Source: Synergistota bacterium | GTDB lineage: Bacteria > Synergistota > GBS-1 | DNA: 64,000 nucleotides | Reading direction: 5' to 3' | NCBI GenBank assembly: GCA_025060595.1 | Contig: JANXBX010000004.1 | Span: forward strand, 124,001-188,000 | In this document: piece after piece, positions 18,182 through 24,879 of the stretch | Layout: each line of letters opens with the position of its first letter | Numbering within the stretch: the first letter of the stretch is position 1 | Position numbers and translations under genes: made by a program | The notes under the pieces: model-generated | What the model was told of the DNA's origin: nothing | Seen by the model: the letters and a program-made list of their open reading frames with translations, nothing else | Databases searched by the model: none

Positions 18182-18643
18182 CTATTTCCTCTTTTTGACA
18201 AAGAAAGACCGCAAAAGTTCCCGACTTTCTTCTGCCAAGACTCCTCCTTCTACCTCTACAAAATGATTAAAGCTATCATGTTGAAGTATATTTATAACGC
18301 TCCCTGCTGCACCAGCACGAGGGTCCGGCAAACCATAAACTAACCTTTTTATTCTTGCTTGAACCATTGCTCCCGCGCACATAGGACACGGTTCAAGAGT
18401 AACATATATAACCAAATCAGTCAAACGCCATGTCCCCAACTTTGATGCTACTTCCTTTATAACTAAAAGCTCTGCATGAGCCAAAGGATCCTGCAATTGC
18501 TCTCTCTTATTATGAGCACGCGCAACCACTTCATCATTTATAATTCCAACCGCCCCTACGGGAACTTCGTCTTCCTCTGCAGCCTTCCTAGCTTCCTCAA
18601 GAGCTATTCTCATAAAAAATTCGTCTTTGTCCAAAACCCTCAT
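18182..18643 (-). CDS. tadA: tRNA adenosine-34 deaminase TadA
   Basis: 153 residues. It shows the cytidine-deaminase-fold zinc site 'DPLAHAELLVIKE' (catalytic His-Ala-Glu, about 55-60) and 'TLEPCPMCAGAMVQARI' (two zinc cysteines, about 87-90), with 'GLPDPRAGAAGSVINIL' after it as in other TadA proteins. It converts wobble A34 to inosine in tRNA-Arg(ACG). That substrate tRNA is encoded directly upstream at 18657-18733 on the same strand, and two tRNA-Ser genes follow directly downstream, so the enzyme gene is embedded in a tRNA transcription unit. Confidence 0.95.
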   Translation of the reverse strand: MRVLDKDEFFMRIALEEARKAAEEDEVPVGAVGIINDEVVARAHNKREQLQDPLAHAELLVIKEVASKLGTWRLTDLVIYVTLEPCPMCAGAMVQARIKRLVYGLPDPRAGAAGSVINILQHDSFNHFVEVEGGVLAEESRELLRSFFVKKRK

Positions 18644-18656
18644 CTTTCAATATAAA

Positions 18657-18733
18657 TGGCGCGCCCGAGAGGACTTGAACCCCCAACCCGTGGATCCGTA
18701 GTCCACAGCTCTATCCAGTTGAGCTACGGGCGC
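18657..18733 (-). tRNA. tRNA-Arg (anticodon ACG)
   Basis: Acceptor GCGCCCG/CGGGCGC, anticodon stem GTGGA/TCCAC with loop CTACGGA giving anticodon ACG, T loop TTCAAGT, and encoded CCA. A34 in this tRNA is the standard TadA substrate, becoming inosine to read CGU, CGC and CGA. Confidence 0.96.
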
Positions 18734-18740
18734 GCTCCTT

Positions 18741-18830
18741 TGGCGGTGAGGGAGGGATTCGAACCCTCGAGAGGGATTACCTCTACTCGCTTAGCAGGCG
18801 AGCGCCTTCGACCTGCTCGGCCACCTCACC
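18741..18830 (-). tRNA. tRNA-Ser (anticodon GCT)
   Basis: Class II tRNA with acceptor GGTGAGG/CCTCACC, anticodon stem CTCGC/GCGAG and loop CTGCTAA giving GCT (codons AGC/AGU). A long variable arm and encoded CCA are present. It is the first gene of the tRNA-Ser/Arg/tadA/Ser/Ser run. Confidence 0.95.
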
Positions 18831-18924
18831 ATCCATTACTTGTAAAAATTTTAACAAGCCATAAAGATATTGTCAAGGCATAAAGCCCTTTCATAAAATT
18901 TCAAGTTAATAGCTAAAGAAAGAC

Positions 18925-18952
18925 TTGTATCAGGACAAAAATATGCGATAAT
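18925..18952 (+). promoter_or_regulatory. Sigma-A-like promoter for the REC-GGDEF gene
   Basis: TTGTAT (18925-18930), a 16-base spacer and GATAAT (18947-18952), with TG one base before the -10 giving an extended -10 element. The likely RNA start is near 18959. The rest of the 18831-18996 gap shows only the GAGGAGG ribosome site. Confidence 0.55.
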
Positions 18953-18996
18953 TCTAATTAAGAAACAAAGTAGAGAGGAGGGTAGAATAGTAATAG

Positions 18997-19956
18997 GTGA
19001 GAATTCTAATCGTAGATGACAGCAAACTTATACGAATCCTTCTTAAAGACATTTTGCAAATGGAAATAAAAGGCAATATCGACGAGGCTAGTAATGGAGA
19101 GGAAGCTATAACTAAACTGCATAATAATTCCTATGACCTTATAATTTTAGATGTCTTCCTTCCTGATATATTGGGTATAGAAATCATAGATCAAATAGCA
19201 GCTTTAAAGAAAGAATGGATACCTATAATAGTTATAACTTCAGCAGAAAACAAGGAATTCCTGAAAGAAGCTCTTGAAAAAGGAGCTATAGATTACATTA
19301 AAAAACCTTTTGATGAGATAGAAATCCTAGCAAGAGTAAAATCTGCTTTAAGGACAAAAAGGCTTTACGATGAGCTAAAAGAGGCAAATGAAAAACTAAA
19401 GGAAATGGCCATGACCGATGAACTCACCAAGCTCTATAACAGAAGATACACCATGATCATTCTTGGAACAGAATTTAAAAGAAGCAAAAGGTATAAAAAT
19501 CCACTTTCAGTAATAATAGGAGATATCGACCACTTTAAAAGCATAAATGACAATTATGGACATCTGATTGGGGACGAAGTATTAAGGATATGTGCAAAAC
19601 TAATTAAAGAAAACACAAGAGAAATAGATGTGGCAGGAAGATACGGTGGAGAAGAATTCTTGATAATATTGCCTAATACCACTCTTGATGGTGCTGTAAT
19701 TGTAGCTGAAAGATTGAGACGAAAGATAAAAGAAATTCCCTTTAAGGTTCTTGATAAAAACTTTCCCATTCATATAAGCATGAGTTTTGGAATATGCTCC
19801 TATCCAGAAAAAGACATAGAAAACGAAGAAGATATGCTTAAGTTAGCAGACGAAGCCCTTTACATATCAAAGCAAAATGGAAGAAACCAAACAACATTTT
19901 ACATAAATGGGAGATTCATAAGCTTACCTCAGGAGGTAATAAAAAGTGAAGCTTAA
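18997..19956 (+). CDS. Response regulator with diguanylate cyclase (REC-GGDEF)
   Basis: 319 residues. A receiver domain (about 1-118) has the acidic pair Asp7/Asp8, phosphoacceptor Asp52 in 'LIILDVFLPD', and Lys in 'YIKKPFD'. A coiled linker is followed by a GGDEF domain (about 140-305) with active-site motif RYGGEEF near residue 215. Eight residues before it is the RxxD (REID) inhibitory site, so the enzyme should make cyclic di-GMP with product feedback. The start is GTG at 18997; in-frame stops directly upstream rule out an earlier one, though the GGAGGG site lies an unusual 14 bases away. No partner kinase is nearby. Confidence 0.92.
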   Translation: MRILIVDDSKLIRILLKDILQMEIKGNIDEASNGEEAITKLHNNSYDLIILDVFLPDILGIEIIDQIAALKKEWIPIIVITSAENKEFLKEALEKGAIDYIKKPFDEIEILARVKSALRTKRLYDELKEANEKLKEMAMTDELTKLYNRRYTMIILGTEFKRSKRYKNPLSVIIGDIDHFKSINDNYGHLIGDEVLRICAKLIKENTREIDVAGRYGGEEFLIILPNTTLDGAVIVAERLRRKIKEIPFKVLDKNFPIHISMSFGICSYPEKDIENEEDMLKLADEALYISKQNGRNQTTFYINGRFISLPQEVIKSEA

Positions 19957-20719
19957 AGAGGGTGACACAGTTCTACTTTTTGCTGAATCAGGAACATCGT
20001 TTTTAACAAAGGTATCAAGAAAAAAGATCTCTACACATCTGGGGGAGTTAAATCTCGAAGATGCCATTGAAAAAAGCTATGGAGATTATATAGAAACACA
20101 TAAAGGAGAAAAGGTGTTCTTAGTTAAGCCTCCGGTAGGGGAATTTATAAGAAGGCTTAAAAGACAAACCCAGATTATCTTTCCAAAAGAGGCGGGCTAT
20201 ATACTTATGTATTTAGACATTTTCCCAGGAGCAAGAATAATAGAGTGCGGAACAGGAAGCGGCTCCCTTACCACAGTTTTTGCTCATTTCGTCGGGGAAA
20301 AGGGAAAGGTTTACTCTTATGAAAGAAGAAAAGAATTTGCCTCCTTAGCAGAAGAAAATCTTAGAAAGTGGGGAGTATCAGAAAGAGTAGAAATAAAAGT
20401 GAAAGATATAGAAGAAGGCTTCGATGAGGAAAGGGTAGATGCCGTATTTTTAGATCTCCCAAACCCATGGGATTATATAAAGCAAGTTAAAAAAGCTCTC
20501 CTTCCAGGAAGACATTTCGGAGCGATCTGCCCCACTTTTAATCAGGTAGAAAAGCTTACTGAAACCCTTAAAAGAGAACATTTCATTTGGATAAGGGTTT
20601 TGGAACTGCTACTAAGAGAAATAAGGCCGTCACCTGGAAAGATAAGACCCGAAGACAACATGATAGCCCACACAGGTTTTCTGATTTTTGCTACCTTAGT
20701 AAAAGAGAATGAGGGATAA
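19946..20719 (+). CDS. trmI: tRNA (adenine-58 N1)-methyltransferase TrmI
   Basis: 257 residues. An N-terminal beta-barrel-like region is followed by the SAM site 'IIECGTGSGSLTTVFAHFVG' (about 95-114), 'VYSYERRKEFASLAEENL' and 'VFLDLPNPWDYI' (the NPPY-equivalent DLPNPW typical of TrmI/Trm61). m1A58 in the T loop stabilises tRNA and is important in thermophiles. The start is GTG at 19946, eight bases after AGGAGGT, overlapping the GGDEF gene by 11 bases. Confidence 0.93.
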   Translation: MKLKEGDTVLLFAESGTSFLTKVSRKKISTHLGELNLEDAIEKSYGDYIETHKGEKVFLVKPPVGEFIRRLKRQTQIIFPKEAGYILMYLDIFPGARIIECGTGSGSLTTVFAHFVGEKGKVYSYERRKEFASLAEENLRKWGVSERVEIKVKDIEEGFDEERVDAVFLDLPNPWDYIKQVKKALLPGRHFGAICPTFNQVEKLTETLKREHFIWIRVLELLLREIRPSPGKIRPEDNMIAHTGFLIFATLVKENEG

Positions 20720-21266
20720 AATTTTACTTCATATATGCTGTGCTCCTGATGCAACATACCCCTTCTTAGAGCTCTCAAGAGCATACGAGGTTATTGGATA
20801 TTTCTATGGCTCCAATATCCAACCAGAAGAAGAGTACATTAAAAGACTAGAGGCCATTAAAAAGCTCTCTAAAGAATGGAACCTCAAAGTGCTAGTTGAT
20901 GAATATAATCCAATAAGCTGGTTTGAAGAGATAAAGGGGCTTGAAAACGAACCAGAGGGAGGGAAAAGATGTGAACGCTGTTTTTACGTCCAACTTAAAA
21001 GAGCAGCAGAAACAGCAAAAAGCGAAAGAGTAAAAACTTTTACCACAACTTTAACCATAAGCCCTCACAAGGATGTGAAGCTTATTAACCAAATTGGTAA
21101 AGAAATAGACAAAGAGATAGGTATAGCTTTTTTAGAAAGGGTTTTCAGAAAGAATGAAGGGTTTAAAAAAAGCATAGAACTAAGTAGAAATCTCAACCTT
21201 TATAGACAATCTTATTGCGGATGCATCTTTAGTTTAAGAAAGGAGGAAAGATTAAAATGGAGCTAG
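20709..21266 (+). CDS. queH: Epoxyqueuosine reductase QueH
   Basis: 185 residues with the DUF208/QueH cysteine pattern: 'LLHICCAPDATYP' near the N-terminus, 'GGKRCERCFYVQLKRAAE' in the middle (about 90-107) and 'YRQSYCGCIFSLR' near the C-terminus (about 165-177). These ligate a 4Fe-4S cluster and an iron site. It performs the last step of queuosine formation in tRNA and replaces the cobalamin enzyme QueG in many anaerobes. Overlaps trmI by 11 bases, so two tRNA-modification genes are coupled. Confidence 0.93.
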   Translation: MRDKILLHICCAPDATYPFLELSRAYEVIGYFYGSNIQPEEEYIKRLEAIKKLSKEWNLKVLVDEYNPISWFEEIKGLENEPEGGKRCERCFYVQLKRAAETAKSERVKTFTTTLTISPHKDVKLINQIGKEIDKEIGIAFLERVFRKNEGFKKSIELSRNLNLYRQSYCGCIFSLRKEERLKWS

Positions 21267-22213
21267 GTAAACTCTCCCCAAAATTAATGGAAAAGCTAAT
21301 TTTCCCCTATCTTGGAGCACCAAATACCCGTGTAGAGCTTGGCCCTGCTGTAGGAGAAGATGCAGCTGTTATAAACGTAGAAGGAGAGAAATATCTCGTT
21401 GTTTCTTCAGACCCAATAGTAGGAGCTGATGAAGAAATGGGCTTTTACTTAGTTCATATAAATGCAAATGACGTGGCATCTAAAGGAGGAGACCCCTCTT
21501 TTTTCATTACTACTATTATAGTCCCTGAAAGCTGGAACGAAAACGCCTTGGAAAACTTGATGAGAGAAATCGACAGAGAATGCAAAAAGATAAAGATATC
21601 CCTCATAGGAGGGCATACTGAAGTAACTAAAAAATTTAAATACCCGATCCTCTCAGGAACTATGTTTGGGTTTGCACCTAAATTAATGAAAGCAGACAAC
21701 ATAAGACCCGGAGATAAAATAATCTTAACAAAGGGAGCAGGAATAGAGGGCACCTCCATATTAGCAAGGGTTTTTAAAGAAGAGCTTTCCAAAGTATTAA
21801 AAGAGACCGAACTAATAGAAGCTCTTGAGCTTAAAGAAAAAATTTCAGTAGTAGAAGAAGCAAGAATTCTAAGAAAATGGGCTGTATTTATGCATGACCC
21901 TACAGAAGGCGGTATTTTAGGAGGATTGTACGAGTTAAAGCTGAGAAGCGGTCTTAATATAAATATAAACCTTGAAGATATACCCATTCCCCAAATTACC
22001 CAAAAAATTTGTAGCTACTTTAAAATAGATCCCTTAAAGCTTATAGGGTCAGGTGCTCTATTAGCTGTGATACCAGAAAGCGATATAGAAGATGCTATAG
22101 CAACCCTTTTAAACCATGGTATAAAAGCAAATGTGATCGGCACTTTCACAGATAAAGATGGAAACTTACCTTATTCCGAAGGTGACGAACTATGGAAGCT
22201 TTTAAGTTGGTGA
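21257..22213 (+). CDS. AIR-synthase-related ATP-binding protein (HypE/ThiL-like)
   Basis: 318 residues with the two-domain PurM/AIR-synthase fold: 'VGEDAAVINVEGEKYLVVSSDPIVGA' (about 32-57), 'HINANDVASKGGDPSFFITTI', 'GGHTEVTKKFKYPILSGTM' (about 117-135), then 'RPGDKIILTKGAGIEGTSIL' and 'MHDPTEGGILGGLYEL' of the C-terminal domain. It lacks the C-terminal Cys of hydrogenase maturation HypE, and it is not a clear ThiL. The family phosphorylates or dehydrates small substrates with ATP; the substrate here is unknown. Overlaps queH by 10 bases, and its last 43 bases overlap the convergent THEP1 gene. Confidence 0.8.
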   Translation: MELGKLSPKLMEKLIFPYLGAPNTRVELGPAVGEDAAVINVEGEKYLVVSSDPIVGADEEMGFYLVHINANDVASKGGDPSFFITTIIVPESWNENALENLMREIDRECKKIKISLIGGHTEVTKKFKYPILSGTMFGFAPKLMKADNIRPGDKIILTKGAGIEGTSILARVFKEELSKVLKETELIEALELKEKISVVEEARILRKWAVFMHDPTEGGILGGLYELKLRSGLNININLEDIPIPQITQKICSYFKIDPLKLIGSGALLAVIPESDIEDAIATLLNHGIKANVIGTFTDKDGNLPYSEGDELWKLLSW

Positions 22214-22695
22214 GGCAGTTCATTCCTATTAGTTAAGGTGACCTCTATTATTCTCACATCGCTTCTTTTTCGTATAGCCGCAATTACAGGGTGATTTATC
22301 CTGCCCATAGTGGCTAAAACCTTAGAACTATCCAAAGCCCTAAATAATACTTTTATAAACTTCTCTGAATAAAGCTCCATTTTACCTATCTCATCTATAA
22401 CTATAAGAGGGGATCCTTCTTTGATCCCCTCCTCTATCTCTCCGACTCCAATGTCTTCAAAAGCTCTCAAGTCAACTCCATATTTTCCAACTCTATAAGA
22501 AGAAGAAAAGCTTTCATGAGCTAATATTGCCTCCTTCCCAGAAAGGGTCAAAAGTTTAAACCCTTTCCTTACCCCTCCTTCCCTAATCTCTTCCGTAAAG
22601 AATCCCCTGATACCCTCTTTTCCTTCTATAAGCTTTTTAATAAGCGTAGTTTTACCAATACCAGGCAAACCTGTCAGTATAATATGTTTCATCAC
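22171..22695 (-). CDS. Nucleoside-triphosphatase THEP1 family
   Basis: 174 residues. The P-loop 'LTGLPGIGKTTLIKKL' (about 7-22) is followed by 'GFFTEEIREGGVRKGFKL' and the Walker B 'LIVIDEIGKMELYS' (about 98-111), the set that defines the THEP1/DUF265 NTPases known from thermophiles. They hydrolyse NTPs slowly; the cellular role is not settled. The gene overlaps homoserine dehydrogenase by four bases on the same strand and is tail-to-tail with the AIR-synthase-like gene over 43 bases. Confidence 0.92.
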   Translation of the reverse strand: MMKHIILTGLPGIGKTTLIKKLIEGKEGIRGFFTEEIREGGVRKGFKLLTLSGKEAILAHESFSSSYRVGKYGVDLRAFEDIGVGEIEEGIKEGSPLIVIDEIGKMELYSEKFIKVLFRALDSSKVLATMGRINHPVIAAIRKRSDVRIIEVTLTNRNELPHQLKSFHSSSPSE

Positions 22696-23723
22696 ATCTT
22701 TAGCATCTTTCTTGAAAGAGAGATCAAATCTGAAAGAAGCGCATATCCAGCTTCTCTGCCTCCTGCTCCTCTACCTACTATAGTAACATCTCCTATAGTA
22801 TCCGTTGAAAAAGTTATAGCATTAAGCGTTCCCAAGATGTTAGCTAGAGGATCGCTTAAAGGAACTTCTTCAGGAGCAACAGCAACCCTTACAAGATTGC
22901 CTTCTTTATAGCCCTTAGCTATAAGCTTATACCTTCTACTTCTAGAAAGGGCAGATTTTATATCTTCAACTTTAATATCCGTTATACCTTCACAACAAAT
23001 ATCATCAAGCTTTAAAGTTGCACCCATCACAACATTAGCCAATATAAGGGCTTTCGCCCCTGCGTCCCATCCCTCTACATCCATAGTAGGATCAGCCTCA
23101 GCATATCCTAAGCGTTGCGCTTCTTTCAAAGCTTCTTCAAAGCTCATACCTTCCTCCATTTTTGTTAGAATATAATTGGTAGTTCCATTCAAAATCCCCC
23201 TAAAAGAAATTATCTCACTTCCAGGCAAACACTCTCTCACTAAATTAAACACAGGAGTTCCTGAAAGAACCACTCCCTCAAAGCGAAACTCAACACCGTT
23301 TATTTCCGCAAGTCTTTGTAGATCCTTTAAATAAAGCAACACAGGACCTTTATTAGTAGTTATAACATGTCTTTTTGCAGACAAAGCTTCTCTCATATGA
23401 GTATAAGCCGGTTCCCCAGTCTTAAGGTCAGTCCATGTTGCTTCAAGAACCACGTTAGCGTTCGTCTTGGTTATCGCAGACAAGGGATCTAAATCAGTTA
23501 TTACCCCCGGATAAGAAGATATTTCAGACTTTGATGCGAGATCAAGCACTTTAGATAAGTTCAAACCATCAGGATCATAAGCAGAACCTCTAAGCTTGTC
23601 ACAAACAGCAACTACATTAATCCTAAGCCCCTGCGATTCTAGCTCCCTTTTTTTCTCAAGAAGCAAACTTAAAAAGCCTTGACCTACATTGCCACAACCT
23701 ATAAGAGCAACGTTAATGGCCAA
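22692..23723 (-). CDS. hom: Homoserine dehydrogenase (no ACT domain)
   Basis: 343 residues from TTG 23723. An NAD-binding Rossmann domain 'VALIGCGNVGQGFLSLL' is followed by 'TTNKGPVLLYLKDL', 'GVVLSGTPVFNLVRECLPG', 'RGILNGTTNYILTKM', and 'EADPTMDVEGWDAGAKALILANV' with the catalytic Asp/Lys. It reduces aspartate semialdehyde to homoserine for Thr/Met synthesis. The protein ends soon after the catalytic domain, so it lacks the regulatory ACT domain of longer forms. The TTG is eight bases after AAGGGGG; the ATG at 23732 abuts that site and an upstream TTG at 23750 precedes it. Confidence 0.92.
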   Translation of the reverse strand: MAINVALIGCGNVGQGFLSLLLEKKRELESQGLRINVVAVCDKLRGSAYDPDGLNLSKVLDLASKSEISSYPGVITDLDPLSAITKTNANVVLEATWTDLKTGEPAYTHMREALSAKRHVITTNKGPVLLYLKDLQRLAEINGVEFRFEGVVLSGTPVFNLVRECLPGSEIISFRGILNGTTNYILTKMEEGMSFEEALKEAQRLGYAEADPTMDVEGWDAGAKALILANVVMGATLKLDDICCEGITDIKVEDIKSALSRSRRYKLIAKGYKEGNLVRVAVAPEEVPLSDPLANILGTLNAITFSTDTIGDVTIVGRGAGGREAGYALLSDLISLSRKMLKM

Positions 23724-23754
23724 GAGCATCACCCCCTTTATAGATATCAACTAG

Positions 23755-24879
23755 CTATAAACCAGTTAACCTTGTTTTTAAAAAATTAAACCAATTTTTA
23801 GCATCATTAGCTATGGCAAAAGTTTCATAAACATCTTTCCTTCCCTCCAAAGAAAAAACATAAAGCGATATACCGTGAGAAAGAGGAAATATACCATCAC
23901 TAAGATGCCATTCCGATAAGACTACTTCTTTAAGCGTCTTCTTAAGACTTTCAAGGATAGAATTAACCGAATCAGAAAGACTTAAACCTTTAACTTTCTC
24001 ACAGAAATCATAAAGATCTCTAAAACAAAAGCTCTCCCCTGCTTTAATAAAGTAAGTTTGCGTTTGGGCAATTGCTCCCCAGAGAGCAAAAACATCTCTA
24101 AAGTTAATAAGTTCATTCCCAAGTTTATCAAGTCCTTCTAAAAGGTTAGAAAGCTTAGCCAGAGAGACCATCGATATGGCAACTTCTTTTCTCTTGCTAT
24201 AAAGGCTTTTAAAATTATCAATAAAAGCTTTCCCAATTTCAGATGCCCCCTGCCCAGGATTTCTAACTATGCTTTGCAAAACTTGCTCATAATCAAAACC
24301 ATCATCAGGCATTATTCCTTGCAAAGCAATAACGAAAGAAACGCTATTTTTAACTTCGTTAAGAAGCTCAATTTCAGCTTTAGCGGAAGAGTCAAGAACT
24401 AATAAATCCACTTTAGACTTAAAAGATGAGAAAACCTTGAGAAGTTTTACCCACTCTACTAATCCATTCCATATGTCTGGATGATCCCTCTCCCAGAGAA
24501 CCAGCATGTATTTTTCAGCCGAATAGTTTTCAATACACCAGTTAACAAAAGAAAGCAAATCACTTGGAGAAGTAGGAGATGCTTCTGGTAAAGTATTAAG
24601 AAGCTCTAAGTTCCCCTCCCCAACGAAATACCGAACCATACCTCTGCCGCTACTAGAGCATCTTTGAACTAACACCTTTACATGATTCGAGGAACCCACC
24701 CTTCTCATCTCATACAAATCTATTCCTCCGAGCTCCCTTGAAGTAGAACTAGAATCGTTCATAAAAACCATAACCGTCCATTTAGGTATTAATGGTTCCG
24801 AACCCCCACCACTATCACCACATCCATAAAGAACAAACACGAATAAAAAAGCTAATAAAAGAAAAAAGGACAATCTCAC
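23755..24879 (-). CDS. Lipoprotein, clostripain-like fold lacking the catalytic His-Cys pair
   Basis: 374 residues from GTG 24879, which overlaps the upstream stop as GTGA and follows GGGGGTGAG. A lipoprotein signal ends at 'LYGCGDSGGG' (lipid Cys about 20). The body follows the neighbouring C11 protease: 'KWTVMVFMND' opens it, and 'YMLVLWERDHPDIW' replaces the catalytic 'WDHGDGW'. 'VDLLVLDSSAKAEIE' replaces 'FDACLMG', so both the histidine context and the nucleophilic Cys are gone. It is probably a non-catalytic, membrane-tethered paralogue that binds substrate, partners or the active protease. Last gene of the secreted-protein operon. Confidence 0.8.
   Translation of the reverse strand: MRLSFFLLLAFLFVFVLYGCGDSGGGSEPLIPKWTVMVFMNDSSSTSRELGGIDLYEMRRVGSSNHVKVLVQRCSSSGRGMVRYFVGEGNLELLNTLPEASPTSPSDLLSFVNWCIENYSAEKYMLVLWERDHPDIWNGLVEWVKLLKVFSSFKSKVDLLVLDSSAKAEIELLNEVKNSVSFVIALQGIMPDDGFDYEQVLQSIVRNPGQGASEIGKAFIDNFKSLYSKRKEVAISMVSLAKLSNLLEGLDKLGNELINFRDVFALWGAIAQTQTYFIKAGESFCFRDLYDFCEKVKGLSLSDSVNSILESLKKTLKEVVLSEWHLSDGIFPLSHGISLYVFSLEGRKDVYETFAIANDAKNWFNFLKTRLTGL

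Noticed and set aside
18656-18883. A 75-codon plus-strand frame
   Set aside because: It spans the antisense of tRNA-Arg and tRNA-Ser and has no ribosome site.
21454-21987. A 177-codon frame antisense to the AIR-synthase-like gene
   Set aside because: No start site or family resemblance; the plus-strand protein is clearly conserved.
21257-22213. Calling the AIR-synthase-like gene thiL or hypE
   Set aside because: There are no thiamine or hydrogenase genes beside it, and the HypE C-terminal Cys is absent.
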